Notes: generated by a model not told the origin, from the letters alone. DNA of 64,000 nucleotides from CAXBGS01 sp963975425 (GCA_963975425.1 CAXBGS010000001.1:682001-746000), one strand, 5' to 3'. Counted from the first letter of the stretch, positions 8,006 through 18,341 are shown. Translations and numbers: made by a program.

Positions 8006-10270
8006 CTATTTCACCGATTTCTCAACCAGGCTGCTCATGTCCCAGACTCGGATCGTGCCATCGCGGCTGCTGGTGGCGATGCGGTTGGCGGTTGGGTCGA
8101 GCGTGACGTTGTGAACCGACGAGGTGTGGCCACGCAGCGTTGCGATGATCTGGCCCGTCGCCAAGTCCCAGACTCGCGTCGCGCCCTGTTGCTCGCCGGT
8201 GATCAGATGCGAGCCATCGCTGCAAAATGCGACGCCCCAAATGTCGCCTTCGCTACCATCCAGGCTCATCGTTTCCTTGCCGGTCTGGGCATTCCAAACG
8301 TGAATGTTCTTGTTCCAACCGACGGATGCAACAAGAGGACCTTTGCCATTGAATTTGACGCCATAGATGGGTCCCGAATGGCCACTCAGCACGTTTCGCT
8401 CTGTCAACGTTGTTGAATCGAACAGTCGAACAAGTTTGTCGCTGCCAACGGTCGCGACCAGTTTTCCATCTGTGGAATAGTCGACACCCATGATGGCTGC
8501 GTCGTAGTTGCTTGTCGCGAGTTCATCACCGCTCTCGATATCGAAGATGCGAAGTTCACCAGCGCGGTTTCCTGCCGCGATCTTCGCACCGTCGGGAGAA
8601 AAGGCGACGCCGCGTACCGAGTCAACCATTTTCCACTCTTTGACAACATCGTACGTTTCCGAATTCCAGAGTCGCACGGCGCCGTCATCACCACTGGACA
8701 TCAGCAACGGCAGAGTCGGATGATAAACAACCATCCAGGTGATTCCGCGATGGGCGTTGAAACTCTTGAGCAACGTTTGGTCGTCGACGTCCCAGATTCG
8801 GATGCTGCCATCTTCGATTGCGGCGGCAATGTTCTTTCCATCGGGAGTAAAGTCGATTGACCAGACCGTTCCGGGATTGTCGGGCAAGACGACCGAAGGG
8901 AACGGGTCGCCGTCGTCGGAGCGGCCTACCAAAAAGGGAGTTGCGATCAGTGACAACAATCCAATGGCACCAGCCAGCCACGCAGCCATGACCCAGCGAC
9001 GTTGGTTGCGACGATAGCTGCCGGAGATTTTCTTGACTTCCGTCGCCGCGACTGCGGGAACTTGCAGTGGAGACATCGGGCCGTATTCACTGACAATGGA
9101 AGCGAGTGCGGTTGCGACGGCTGATGCAGATTCGGGACGGTCTTCCGGCTTCTTGGAAAGTAGCGACATGATCAAGTCGGACAGTGGCCGACTGATTTCG
9201 CGGTTGACCTTGTGTGGCGGTTCCGGCATCAGCTTTGTAATGTTCTGCATGACTCCGATGGCCGATGGAGCTTGAAAGGCAGCCTGCCCGGTGGCCATTT
9301 CATACATAACCGCCCCGAGCGAAAAGAGATCACTTCGCTCGTCAGCCGTGTCGCCGAGCGCTTGTTCGGGCGACATATAAAGTGGCGTTCCCGTGACCAT
9401 TCCGGTCTTGGTCAGCTTCACATCGTCAACCGCTCGGGCGAGCCCAAAGTCGGTCAACTTCACGCGATGGGTGTCCGTTTCGATCAGAACGTTGCCGGGT
9501 TTGATATCGCGGTGGACCACCTCCTTTTTGTGAGCTGCCGATAGTCCGGCTGCGATCTGCATTCCAATGCGAGCGACTTCGTTGGGTGGAAGCGGACGTC
9601 CGTCGCCCAAACGATCCTCGAGCGTATCCCCTTCGATCAATTGCATCACCAAGAAAGCAACCTCTCCTTCGGCAGCCTTGGCGACTTGATACATCGGAAC
9701 AACGTGTTCATGAGCGATCGCGGCGGCGGCTCGGCCTTCGCGACAAAACCGCTGTCTCGCCACTTCGTGTGTTTGATACTGCGGATTGAGAACTTTGATT
9801 GCCACTGTTCGCTGCAAGTGCGTGTCGAACGCTTCGAGAACGATCCCCATTCCGCCTTGACCGATGATTCGCGAAACCTGGAAATGGTGCAGCTTGCCCA
9901 AGTAAGCAGGATCGTCGGAAGGTTCGAGGAAGTCCAGTTTCGCCGTAGCTGTCGGCGATTTGACCTGCGCCGGATGGTTAGCATTCGTTTCGCCAAGCGT
10001 CGGTTGTTGTGCGCCGCTCTGTGAAAGTTCCTCTTCGACACTTGCCACGGCCCGCCAATAGTTCGACTGGTCCGGAGGGGCGATCTGGTCGATTCCCATC
10101 ACAAGCGAATCGACGGGCACTTTGCCGCACGCGGTCGACTGCAACGCAACTTGGCACATCGTACAGTGTTCGACGTGTTGCGTTAGAAGCTCGTTGTCTT
10201 GATCGGAAAGGGCGCCAGTGATTAACCCGGTGAGCTGTTCGGGCGTGGGGCAAGTCGATGCAATAGTCAT
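8006..10270 (-). CDS. Zinc-finger / Ser-Thr protein kinase / WD40-repeat membrane protein
   Basis: A 754-residue multidomain protein. Residues 32-39 form H-x3-C-x2-C (HVEHCTMC), the zinc-binding signature of ZAS-type anti-sigma domains. A Hanks-type kinase spans about 130-395, with IIGQGGMGIVLEA (glycine loop), VAIKVL (Lys about 159), VHRDIKPGN, LTDFGLAR and GTPLYMSPEQ. A single transmembrane helix (WVMAAWLAGAIGLLSLIATPFLV) follows at about 430-455. After it come roughly six to seven WD40 repeats (for example RIWDVDD, RLWNSET, HVWNAQT, RVWDLAT, RVWDMSS). The start lies 3 bases downstream of the ECF sigma gene, so the two are an operon. The layout suggests a sensor of extracytoplasmic state that phosphorylates or sequesters the sigma factor; that is inference. 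Confidence 0.93.
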   Translation of the reverse strand: MTIASTCPTPEQLTGLITGALSDQDNELLTQHVEHCTMCQVALQSTACGKVPVDSLVMGIDQIAPPDQSNYWRAVASVEEELSQSGAQQPTLGETNANHPAQVKSPTATAKLDFLEPSDDPAYLGKLHHFQVSRIIGQGGMGIVLEAFDTHLQRTVAIKVLNPQYQTHEVARQRFCREGRAAAAIAHEHVVPMYQVAKAAEGEVAFLVMQLIEGDTLEDRLGDGRPLPPNEVARIGMQIAAGLSAAHKKEVVHRDIKPGNVLIETDTHRVKLTDFGLARAVDDVKLTKTGMVTGTPLYMSPEQALGDTADERSDLFSLGAVMYEMATGQAAFQAPSAIGVMQNITKLMPEPPHKVNREISRPLSDLIMSLLSKKPEDRPESASAVATALASIVSEYGPMSPLQVPAVAATEVKKISGSYRRNQRRWVMAAWLAGAIGLLSLIATPFLVGRSDDGDPFPSVVLPDNPGTVWSIDFTPDGKNIAAAIEDGSIRIWDVDDQTLLKSFNAHRGITWMVVYHPTLPLLMSSGDDGAVRLWNSETYDVVKEWKMVDSVRGVAFSPDGAKIAAGNRAGELRIFDIESGDELATSNYDAAIMGVDYSTDGKLVATVGSDKLVRLFDSTTLTERNVLSGHSGPIYGVKFNGKGPLVASVGWNKNIHVWNAQTGKETMSLDGSEGDIWGVAFCSDGSHLITGEQQGATRVWDLATGQIIATLRGHTSSVHNVTLDPTANRIATSSRDGTIRVWDMSSLVEKSVK

Positions 10271-10273
10271 GGG

Positions 10274-10879
10274 TTAAGCCTCGTTCTCTAACAGCAATCG
10301 CTCGATTTCCGCACGCAACTTGGCAGTCACTCGGCTGCGCGCCACATAGACGGCGCCTTTGGATAGTCCGATTTGCTCTCCGGCGATGTCCGCGGGTAAT
10401 CCTTGAATCGCGGTCAGCTCAAACGCGGCCCACGTCTTCGGTTCGATCGTTGGTTTAAGTGTCTCCATCGCTCTAGCTGCCAATTGACGTTGAAACTCAA
10501 CTTCCCATTCTTCTTCAAGTTCGTTGCGACCGTCGCTCGCTTGCTGAAGCAGTTCCAACTGAGCCGTGTCGTTGCCGGTCGGCCCGATTCGTTGTCGCTT
10601 TTGAAAGAAGCTGGACAGCTTGTTTCGAGTGATCGTGAACAGCCATGCCCTAAAGCCGCCTTTCTCTTTCGCATAGTCGAGCCGATCGATCGCCATGCCG
10701 ACGCTGCGCATGACGTCCTGCACGAGATCCGATGCATCAGCGTCTTGCAACCCTCGACTACGGACAAAGCGATAAAGCATCGGCCCGTAGTCGCGGGCAA
10801 AGTCATTCCATGCATCGGCGTCCGTCCGGTCTCGCAAGCGCAGCACCAACGTCGCTCGTGTTTGCGGTGAATCAGTCAT
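10274..10879 (-). CDS. ECF-family RNA polymerase sigma factor (kinase-linked type)
   Basis: A 201-residue sigma-70-like protein. Region 2 is WNDFARDYGPMLYRFVRSRGLQDADASDLVQDVM (about 25-58), followed by GGFRAWLFTITRNKLSSFF. Region 4 carries the helix-turn-helix LTAIQGLPADIAGEQIGLSKGAVYVARSRV (about 152-182). It is the first gene of a two-gene operon with the zinc-finger/kinase/WD40 protein. ECF factors encoded next to Ser/Thr kinases are a planctomycete-rich class, thought to be controlled by the partner kinase rather than by a classical soluble anti-sigma factor. Confidence 0.93.
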   Translation of the reverse strand: MTDSPQTRATLVLRLRDRTDADAWNDFARDYGPMLYRFVRSRGLQDADASDLVQDVMRSVGMAIDRLDYAKEKGGFRAWLFTITRNKLSSFFQKRQRIGPTGNDTAQLELLQQASDGRNELEEEWEVEFQRQLAARAMETLKPTIEPKTWAAFELTAIQGLPADIAGEQIGLSKGAVYVARSRVTAKLRAEIERLLLENEA

Positions 10880-11036
10880 ACGGCTTTCCCGTCGGCAACA
10901 ATGGGTTTACATCATTGTATCCATCGTTTTCCTACCGACGAAGCCGCCATGATTCATTGTTCCAGTGTATGCCGGTTCAAGTGATCTACGGTTCAAGTTG
11001 GATTTCACCAGCCGCGGAGAGCATCGATCGACTTGC

Positions 11037-11780
11037 CTAACTTTCTTGCAACTCGGCTTCAATAATGTTCTCCGCATAACTTCGATACGCCTCTCCGAAC
11101 TGCTTCGCCATCGAATCGGGCCAAGCATGAAATCGGCCCTGCTCAATGGCGTCGAAAAGTTCGCTGGCGACCAACGATGGCGGCTCGGCGATCTCTGCCA
11201 ACCCGGCCGCGGATGCCATGTCGGTTTGTATCGGCCCCGGATGAACGCTGACCACGTGCGTCCCCTGATCCCGCAGTGACTCTCGCAAGCCTTGCGTCAA
11301 TGAATAGCTGGCCGCTTTCGATGCCGAGTAAGTTGCAAAGTCAGCGAACGATTTGATGGACACGACGCTATTGATCTGCACAAACGCCCCACCGCCATTC
11401 GCCTTCAGGACCGGCGCGAACGCTTGTGCGACTCGGATCAAACCATAGACGTTCACATCCATTTCGTATTGCAATGCTTCGATCGCGCCATCGTCGACAG
11501 CAGACGACGTCTTCAAAACGCCCGCATTGTTCACGACGATTTCCACGTCACTCGCTGTTTTTGCCGCTATCGCAATTGAAGCCGCATCGGTCAAGTCGAC
11601 GTGAATCGGCACAACGCGCTGTCCGAACTGTTCCACCAGTAGATTCGCAGACTCAAGATTCCGCACTGCCGCGTAAACCTTCGCCGCCCCACGATTGAGA
11701 GCTTCCTCAACAATCACTTTGCCAATGCCTCGATTAGCTCCGGTGACCAGGACCGCTTTGTTTTCGATTGTGAAATTCAT
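11037..11780 (-). CDS. Short-chain dehydrogenase/reductase (SDR)
   Basis: A 247-residue SDR with VLVTGANRGIGKVIVEEAL at the N-terminus (TGxxxGIG cofactor loop), VVNNAGVL, the catalytic YSASKAASY around residue 152 and HPGPIQTDM. The cofactor-proximal residues resemble the small RhaD/FabG-like SDRs often seen with efflux pumps. The reaction is a NAD(P)-dependent oxidoreduction of unknown substrate. The gene is divergent from the RND adaptor gene with about 230 bases between them. Confidence 0.88.
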   Translation of the reverse strand: MNFTIENKAVLVTGANRGIGKVIVEEALNRGAAKVYAAVRNLESANLLVEQFGQRVVPIHVDLTDAASIAIAAKTASDVEIVVNNAGVLKTSSAVDDGAIEALQYEMDVNVYGLIRVAQAFAPVLKANGGGAFVQINSVVSIKSFADFATYSASKAASYSLTQGLRESLRDQGTHVVSVHPGPIQTDMASAAGLAEIAEPPSLVASELFDAIEQGRFHAWPDSMAKQFGEAYRSYAENIIEAELQES

Positions 11781-12007
11781 TTGTCTTTCCTCAAAATAGT
11801 TTTTGTTGCCGCCACGGCTGTGGCGTTCAAAGGGGAATACTGGCGTCGCCGAGAAGCCTTACAGGGAAATAGGAAAAAAGTTCTAGCCACGGTTGTTCAG
11901 TCGCATTCGGCCCCAGAATGAAAAAAACGGAACTTTGCTGTAAGCCCCTCGAAAACCAAAGGTATCCCCGTCTGAACCTACCAAAACAGACACAAAGGGA
12001 TACCCAA

Positions 12008-13138
12008 ATGAAATACCACCGCCCGTTTTTAATCGCGTTGTTGCTGATGCCAGCCGCCGTTCTTCACGCCCAAGTGCCGGTTCGTACGTCGGCGGTTCAA
12101 GAGCAGACACTGCAACAACGGCATCGTGTTACCGGATCATTACGTGCCGTCGCTCGCGGCGACATTGCTGCGCTGGAGTCCGGGCGTTTGATCGAGCTGA
12201 CGGTTCGCGAAGGAAATACCGTTGCCAAGGGTGAGGTGATTGCTCGAATTGATTCGCGGCGATTAGAGGCTCAGAAATCAGAGATGTTGGCCGATGCTCG
12301 GGTTGCCGAAGCGGAACTTGTCAGGACACAGGCTCAGGCTCGTCTTGCGGCCAGCAACCTCCGGCGAAGTGAAAAGCTGATTGGGCAAAATGCGGTCAGT
12401 CGTCAAGAACTTGATCAGCATCAATCGGCAGCGGAAGTGGCCCGAGCGGATATCGAAGCCGCCAAACGCAGGATTGAGCGCATCAACCAGTCGATCGAAC
12501 TGCTCGACGTGCGACTATCCGATACGCAGATCGAAGCGCCGTATGACGCCTCGGTGGTTGCTCGGCACGTCGAGCCTGGCGATTGGGTGGCCGCTGGCGA
12601 TCCGCTACTGACACTCGTTTCGACGGGTCCCATCCAGGCGTGGTTGGAAGTTCCTGAACGATTCGCCAATGCGATTTCGCAATTCGGTGACACCGTCACG
12701 ATTCACTCGCCGTCGATGAATCAATCGTACGAGTCGATTGCGACCAAGAGAGTTGCCGACGTGAATCCGCGAGTCCGAACGCTTTCATTCATCGCGACGA
12801 TTCCGAATCCAAACAACGTATTGGCATCGGGAATGTCTGTCGATGCATGGATTGCTTCGGCCGAGAAGCGAATGTACTTGACCGTCCCCAAAGACGCCGT
12901 CATTCGACACGCCGGTGAAGCCTTTGTGTTTGGTATCCGTCGCGAAGGCGAATCACACGTCTCGAAACGTCATCCCATTCAAATTTTGTTTGAGACTCCG
13001 TCGCTAGTCGCAATTCAATCGAACAGCATTCGCGTTGGCGACGACGTGATCGTCGAGGGCAACGAGCGATTGTTGCCGGAACAGGTGGTGGTCGTCGTGC
13101 AAGACGATGAACTGCAGACCAAAGTCGCCAAGCGATAG
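12008..13138 (+). CDS. RND efflux periplasmic adaptor (HlyD/MFP family)
   Basis: A 376-residue protein with signal peptide MKYHRPFLIALLLMPAAVLHA. The lipoyl-like segment GRLIELTVREGNTVAKGEVIARID is followed by a long helical hairpin (about 80-160, rich in Ala, Glu and Arg) and a second lipoyl half, IEAPYDASVVARHVEPGDWVAAGDPLL. Beta-barrel and membrane-proximal domains follow. The start at ATG 12008 has AAAGGG 8 bases upstream. The frame is open to 11918, but this ATG gives the correct secretion signal. The adaptor would link the inner-membrane pump encoded next to an outer-membrane channel, which is not encoded in this window. Confidence 0.93.
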   Translation: MKYHRPFLIALLLMPAAVLHAQVPVRTSAVQEQTLQQRHRVTGSLRAVARGDIAALESGRLIELTVREGNTVAKGEVIARIDSRRLEAQKSEMLADARVAEAELVRTQAQARLAASNLRRSEKLIGQNAVSRQELDQHQSAAEVARADIEAAKRRIERINQSIELLDVRLSDTQIEAPYDASVVARHVEPGDWVAAGDPLLTLVSTGPIQAWLEVPERFANAISQFGDTVTIHSPSMNQSYESIATKRVADVNPRVRTLSFIATIPNPNNVLASGMSVDAWIASAEKRMYLTVPKDAVIRHAGEAFVFGIRREGESHVSKRHPIQILFETPSLVAIQSNSIRVGDDVIVEGNERLLPEQVVVVVQDDELQTKVAKR

Positions 13139-13274
13139 TCGTCCAACGTAGGCCGCCATATGCAGGCCGTGTGAATTGCTGGCTTCCCGCGGAGCCGCTC
13201 AGAAAAAGCTGGTCCACTCCATGGGCAGCCGAGATTCCAACCAAGTCGTACCAGATGCAAACGGAACGAAGACC

Positions 13275-16200
13275 ATGAACCTTATCAAAGCCTCCGTCGC
13301 CCGCCCCATCACTGTTGCCGTCGCGGTCATTCTTGCCGTCATCACCGGCATGTTGGCGATGCGAAACGTGCCGATTCGGATGGCTCCTGAAGTCGATTCC
13401 GTGGTCATCGCTGTTGGCACGGCGTGGGAGAACGCGTCCGCTGAAGAAATTGAATCGGACGTCATCGAGCAACAAGAAAAGTACTTGGGTGACGTCACCA
13501 ACTTGGTATCAATGACCAGCATCGCTCGCAGCGGTCGAGGGGCCGTACGGTTGCAGTTCCGCACCGGGACTGACATCAACAAGGCGATGAGCGAAGTCGA
13601 CCAGAAGCTCAGCGAAGTCCCCCGCTATCCGGAAGGAGTCGACGAGCCCAGGATCGACGCCGTGGACCCAGAAAGCGTTGATTACATCGCCTGGGTGGGC
13701 TTGAGCAGCACCGATCCGGACTTTGACAATACCACGCTTTTCGATTTCATGGACCGCCGCATGCGCCCGGTGTTCGAGCGGATTCCTGGTATTTCGCAGG
13801 TCGGTTTGCTCGGTGCACGCGAGTCGGAAATTCAAGTCATCGTCGACCCGACAGCTCTGGCTGCGCGTGGGTTGACCTATGCCGATCTGATCACCGCACT
13901 CGAAGTCAACAACGCAAACTATTCGGCCGGAAAAATCACTGACGGAAAGAACGACTTGCGAGTCCGAACGCAAGGACGATTCGAGGATTCCGCCTCCGTT
14001 GAAAATCTTGTCATCGAGCGAACCGAATCCGGACCGATTTATGTTCGCGACGTGGCCAAAGTACAAGCCGGATTCAAGGAGCTAACCGAATGGGTGCGGG
14101 CTCGTGGAAACCTGATGCCGTTTTTCAATTTCCAACTGGAAACTGGCGGCAACATGCTCGAAACAATGAACGAGTTGCAAGCCGAAATTGCCAAGATGAA
14201 TGGCGTGGGCGGATTGCTTGAACAACAGGCAACCATATTGAAAGCGGACGGACAACTTAACGATGATGCTAAGTTGGAACTCGTCCAGACATGGGACTCA
14301 TCGACCTATGTCAAAGACTCACTGTCTCTGGTGCAAAGCAATATTCTTGTCGGCGGCATTCTGGCGACGTTTGTTCTGCTTGCGTTCCTAAGAAGCATCC
14401 GCAGTGTTGGAATCATCGCGATCGCCATTCCGCTTTCGGTGGTCGGAACGGTTGTGGTCTTGCTGGCGTTGGGCCGCAGCGTCAACATCATTTCGCTGGC
14501 AGGGATGGCGTTTGCTGTTGGAATGGTCGTCGACAACGCGATTGTGGTGATCGAGAACATCTTCCGGCACCTACAATCGGGAAGCTCTCCGAAACAGGCG
14601 GCTTACGAAGCAACGCAGGAAGTGGGTGGAGCCGTTTTGGCTTCGACGCTCACAACGTTGATCGTTTTCATTCCCGTTTTGTTGATCGAAGAAGCGGCAG
14701 GACAACTCTTTCGTGACATCGCGTTGGCCATCATGGCGGCGGTCGGATTAAGTTTGATCGTATCGCTCACCGTCGTACCTTCGGCTGCAGGCGTACTGTT
14801 GAAGCCGCACAAAACACGCACGAACCGGCGGCAGAATGATCACGTCGTCGCAATCGAAGACGCCGTCACGAATCGCGTGAATCCGAGTCGTCTCCGCAGA
14901 CTTTTCAACAACATCGCCTCGGCAATCCATCGACTCACCGATCTGCCCGCAATCCTTGGCAGCATCGTGGGGTGGCTGATCGGCGGATGGTTCCGACGAC
15001 TGGCGACGACCGTCCTGTTCGCCGCCGTTACGATCGCCGGGATCGCTTATCTCGTTCCACCGCTCGATTACCTGCCCAAAGGGAACCGCAACGTTATCTT
15101 CAGCGTGATGGTTCCGCCGCCCGGGTACAGTGTCGACCAACTGTTTGAGATCGGCAAACGCATCGAGCCTAAACTTTCACCCACCTGGGAAGCTGCTGGC
15201 GACCGATTCGCTATCGAGGAAAAACGGCGAGGCTGGCCGAATCCGCTCGCCGCATCCAACATTCGTGTGCCCACGGGCGAAGGTGATCAAACCGTTGAGG
15301 CTCCGCTGCTGGATCATTATTTCATGGTCGCACGCGAAGGCCGTATCTTCCAGGTTGCCATTCCAATCGAAGCTACGAAGACACCTGACGCTTTGCCGCT
15401 GCTTGCCCAGGCGATGGGAGACGGAGCCGCCCCCGACACGCCATTCTTCGCGTTTCAATTTCCACTCTTTCGCACCGGAGGCACGACCGGTGCCGCGATC
15501 AAGATCGACGTGGTCGGCGACTCGTTGGAGGAAGTCATTTCGTCGGCCAACGTTTTGCTCGGTGACTTGGTTGCCGACTATGGCCAGCAGAGTACGAACC
15601 CGTCTCCCGCCAACTTCACATTACCAACACCCGAAATCCGGGTCACCCCGATCGACGAACGACTGCAGGACGCCGGGCTGACTCGTCGCGACGTCGGTTT
15701 GGCAACGCAGGCATCCGGCGATGGCATCATCATTCCTCGTCGCTTCGAGCGCAGTGGGGAACTGAAAGACATGAAGATCATCAACGCCAACTCGCTCGGC
15801 GATTCACCTGTTTACGACATGATGAACGCACCCGTCGCCACGCGCCGTGATGGAGTCATCGACTTGGCCAGCATCGCGGATGTGCAACGCGTCCGCGTGC
15901 AGGATCAAATCCGTCACGTGAACCGACAGCGAGCTGTCACTCTGGAGTTCACACCTCCGGCAGATGTCGCGCTGGCAACCGTCGTCGAACAACTCCACGC
16001 CAAAGTCGACCAATTACGCGATGGCGGAAAAATCCCTCCTGGAGTCGATGTCGCCTTCGCAGGTTCAGCCGGTAACCTTGCCGAAATCCGAACCGCGTTG
16101 ATGGGCGACGGTTCGGTGGTCGGCACGATTGGCAGCTCCCTCTTTCTCGCGTTCGTCGTCGTCTACCTGTTGATGGTCGTTCTCTTTCAAAGTTGGACAT

Positions 16201-16754
16201 ACCCCGTTGTCATCATGATCAGCGTTCCACTTGCAACGCTCGGAGGTTTCATCGGTCTCGCTCTGGTTCACAACTGGACTGCGGCCGACCGTTACCTGCC
16301 CGTGCAAAACATGGACGTTCTGACGATTCTTGGCTTTGTGATCCTGGCCGGCGTCGTGGTCAATAACGCGATCCTGATCGTCCACCAAGCGTTGAACTTC
16401 CGAGACAAAGGAGTCGACGAAGATGGCAATCCGGTCAGTAGCGATTCCAACGAAGCGATCGTCCAATCGGTTTCCAGTCGCGTCCGTCCGATCCTGATGA
16501 GCACCCTCACCAGCGTCGGCGGCATGCTTCCGCTGGTCTTCCTGACCGGCCCCGGCAGCGAACTGTATCGAGGACTCGGAGCCGTCATCACGGGCGGCCT
16601 GCTGGTTTCGACCATCTTCACCATGTTTCTCGTCCCCGTGGTACTCAGCATGGTGTTTGAACTGACCCGGAAAACCGATGCCAATGATGTGTCACCCGTG
16701 GCAACACCGAGCAACCAAACAGCGACGATTCCACAATTCGTTCAATCGGCCTAA
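13275..16754 (+). CDS. RND-family efflux pump permease (AcrB/MexB-like)
   Basis: A 1,159-residue inner-membrane proton-driven exporter. It begins MNLIKASVARPITVAVAVIL (TM1). Two porter-domain pairs follow (for example VDSVVIAVGTAWENASAEEIE) and the proton-relay helix GMAFAVGMVVDNAIVVIENIF carries the conserved aspartate. The second half repeats the fold: SWTYPVVIMISVPLATLGGF, then GFVILAGVVVNNAILIVHQAL, where Asn pairs replace the Asp residues as in normal family members. A 3' family signature RPILMSTLTSVGGMLPL is present. I use ATG 13275 although the frame opens at 13176, because this start begins exactly at TM1. It is 136 bases after the adaptor and forms an operon with it. Confidence 0.94.
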   Translation: MNLIKASVARPITVAVAVILAVITGMLAMRNVPIRMAPEVDSVVIAVGTAWENASAEEIESDVIEQQEKYLGDVTNLVSMTSIARSGRGAVRLQFRTGTDINKAMSEVDQKLSEVPRYPEGVDEPRIDAVDPESVDYIAWVGLSSTDPDFDNTTLFDFMDRRMRPVFERIPGISQVGLLGARESEIQVIVDPTALAARGLTYADLITALEVNNANYSAGKITDGKNDLRVRTQGRFEDSASVENLVIERTESGPIYVRDVAKVQAGFKELTEWVRARGNLMPFFNFQLETGGNMLETMNELQAEIAKMNGVGGLLEQQATILKADGQLNDDAKLELVQTWDSSTYVKDSLSLVQSNILVGGILATFVLLAFLRSIRSVGIIAIAIPLSVVGTVVVLLALGRSVNIISLAGMAFAVGMVVDNAIVVIENIFRHLQSGSSPKQAAYEATQEVGGAVLASTLTTLIVFIPVLLIEEAAGQLFRDIALAIMAAVGLSLIVSLTVVPSAAGVLLKPHKTRTNRRQNDHVVAIEDAVTNRVNPSRLRRLFNNIASAIHRLTDLPAILGSIVGWLIGGWFRRLATTVLFAAVTIAGIAYLVPPLDYLPKGNRNVIFSVMVPPPGYSVDQLFEIGKRIEPKLSPTWEAAGDRFAIEEKRRGWPNPLAASNIRVPTGEGDQTVEAPLLDHYFMVAREGRIFQVAIPIEATKTPDALPLLAQAMGDGAAPDTPFFAFQFPLFRTGGTTGAAIKIDVVGDSLEEVISSANVLLGDLVADYGQQSTNPSPANFTLPTPEIRVTPIDERLQDAGLTRRDVGLATQASGDGIIIPRRFERSGELKDMKIINANSLGDSPVYDMMNAPVATRRDGVIDLASIADVQRVRVQDQIRHVNRQRAVTLEFTPPADVALATVVEQLHAKVDQLRDGGKIPPGVDVAFAGSAGNLAEIRTALMGDGSVVGTIGSSLFLAFVVVYLLMVVLFQSWTYPVVIMISVPLATLGGFIGLALVHNWTAADRYLPVQNMDVLTILGFVILAGVVVNNAILIVHQALNFRDKGVDEDGNPVSSDSNEAIVQSVSSRVRPILMSTLTSVGGMLPLVFLTGPGSELYRGLGAVITGGLLVSTIFTMFLVPVVLSMVFELTRKTDANDVSPVATPSNQTATIPQFVQSA

Positions 16755-17282
16755 AGCTGTCACCGGCAGCACGGCCCACAAAAAACCAAACGCGTCCGCG
16801 GCATCTCGTCGCTTTTCAATCGATCTGAATACGGAATGACAAACCATGAAGATTGACAACATCGGCGCGGCCACAGTTGGCAAAGCTTACTTGGGAGTCC
16901 CTGTTTACCCGGCCAATATTCCATACCAACGCCATAGAGCACCAACACCGGTCACCTAGTCGGATCACCACGTGGGTCGATCTAGGTTTGCTTCACCGCA
17001 CCGCTTATCGAGTGCCGAGCCGCATCTCTGCTGACAATCGACGCGCGCCTGATCGAAACAGGCCGAAGCACTGGAAAAACTATGCTGGAGAAGCGAGAGA
17101 CCGCACTGAGCGAATAGCGTCTCAGTCAATTCGGCAATAAGATTGCTCCGACCAAAACAAGCTCAACCAGCAGATCCACTCAACCTTTTAGTCGCTGCAG
17201 GTAAAACACGCCGATTCCAAGTTCGCTTCACTGAACGGGTACCTCAAGCGAATTTTTTGGGCAAGCGTGTTTCTGCATCGGC
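16755..17282. other. Intergenic region between convergent RND permease and hydrolase genes
   Basis: About 530 bases. A 37-codon frame at 16846-16959 (MKIDNIGAATVGKAYLGVPV...) is the only one starting with ATG near a possible transcript, but it lacks a ribosome-binding site and I do not call it. No clear terminator hairpin with a T-run was found. Confidence 0.35.
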
Positions 17283-18128
17283 TCAAGTGTCGATTGATTC
17301 ACCCTGAATAAAAGCGAGTAGATCAGCGTTAATGACATCAGCGTTTGTTGTGCACATTCCGTGTGAGAACTTCTCATAGATTTTGAGTGTCCCCATCTTG
17401 AGAAGTTTCACCGAGAGCAACGCGGATGCGGCGATCGGCACGATCTGGTCATCATCCCCATGCAAGACAAGCGTTGGCGCGTCGATCGCCTTCAGGTCGT
17501 CGGTAAAGTCCGTTTCCGAGAAAGCTTTGATGCCGTCGTAATGCGCTTTCGCTCCGCCCATCATTCCTTGACGCCACCAGTTCTGCATCACAGGTCGTGC
17601 GGGAGTCACGTCCGGACGGTTGAAGCCGTAGAAAGGCCCACTGGCGACGTCCCAGTAAAATTGCGCCCGGTTTGTCAGTAACTGCTCACGGAAGCCATCA
17701 AACACCTCCATCGGCAGCCCACCCGGGTTGTTCTGTGTTTTCACCATCAGCGGCGGAACGGCGCCAATGAGTACAAGCTTTGCAACACGTCCGTCCGCAT
17801 GTCGGGCAACATAACGAGCCGCTTCGCCGCCTCCCGTTGAGTGGCCGATGTGAATGGCGTCTCGCAGATCCAAGTGCTTGACCACTGCGGCTACGTCGGC
17901 GGCATAGTGATCCATGTCATGCCCACCGCCAACCTGACTGGATCGCCCATGGCCGCGACGATCGTGCGCGATAACGCGATAACCTTTGGACAGGAAGTAC
18001 AACAATTGAGAATCCCAATCGTCGGAACTTAACGGCCAGCCATGATGAAAGACGATGGGCTGAGCGTCGGGGTCGCCCCAGTCTTTGTAAAAGATGTCTG
18101 CTCCATCGGTGCTCGTCACAAAGCTCAT
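17283..18128 (-). CDS. Alpha/beta hydrolase (cofactor-free haloperoxidase-like)
   Basis: A 281-residue alpha/beta hydrolase. FHHGWPLSSDDWDSQ forms the oxyanion-hole HGW motif, and IAHDRRGHGRS and GHSTGGGEAARY (nucleophile Ser at about residue 97) follow. HGDDDQIVP supplies the acid and FSHGM the catalytic histidine near residue 258. This set, including YFLSKGYRVIAHDRRGHGRSS, is typical of non-heme chloroperoxidase/arylesterase proteins. Physiological substrate is unknown. It is a single minus-strand gene 3' of the SDR/TetR cluster and convergent with the RND operon. Confidence 0.9.
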   Translation of the reverse strand: MSFVTSTDGADIFYKDWGDPDAQPIVFHHGWPLSSDDWDSQLLYFLSKGYRVIAHDRRGHGRSSQVGGGHDMDHYAADVAAVVKHLDLRDAIHIGHSTGGGEAARYVARHADGRVAKLVLIGAVPPLMVKTQNNPGGLPMEVFDGFREQLLTNRAQFYWDVASGPFYGFNRPDVTPARPVMQNWWRQGMMGGAKAHYDGIKAFSETDFTDDLKAIDAPTLVLHGDDDQIVPIAASALLSVKLLKMGTLKIYEKFSHGMCTTNADVINADLLAFIQGESIDT

Positions 18129-18341
18129 TGGTCCGTCCCGTAATTAAAGTGAATCGGAATGCAAATCAGCCAACAAAGCCAAAGGATATCGCTCGCCGTG
18201 ATTTCCTGCCGTCATTCTACGCGTGACAGATGGACAGACGCAGGAGAGCAGCGAATTTGCCAACAGATTTGCATGGGCCCTCCCAAGGGGGCAATCGTTT
18301 CAGCGCTGTACGGCTGAGCAGGCACAACCAACATGTGATGA

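Noticed and set aside
16846..16959. 37-codon ATG frame after the RND permease
   Set aside because: No ribosome-binding site and too short to judge.
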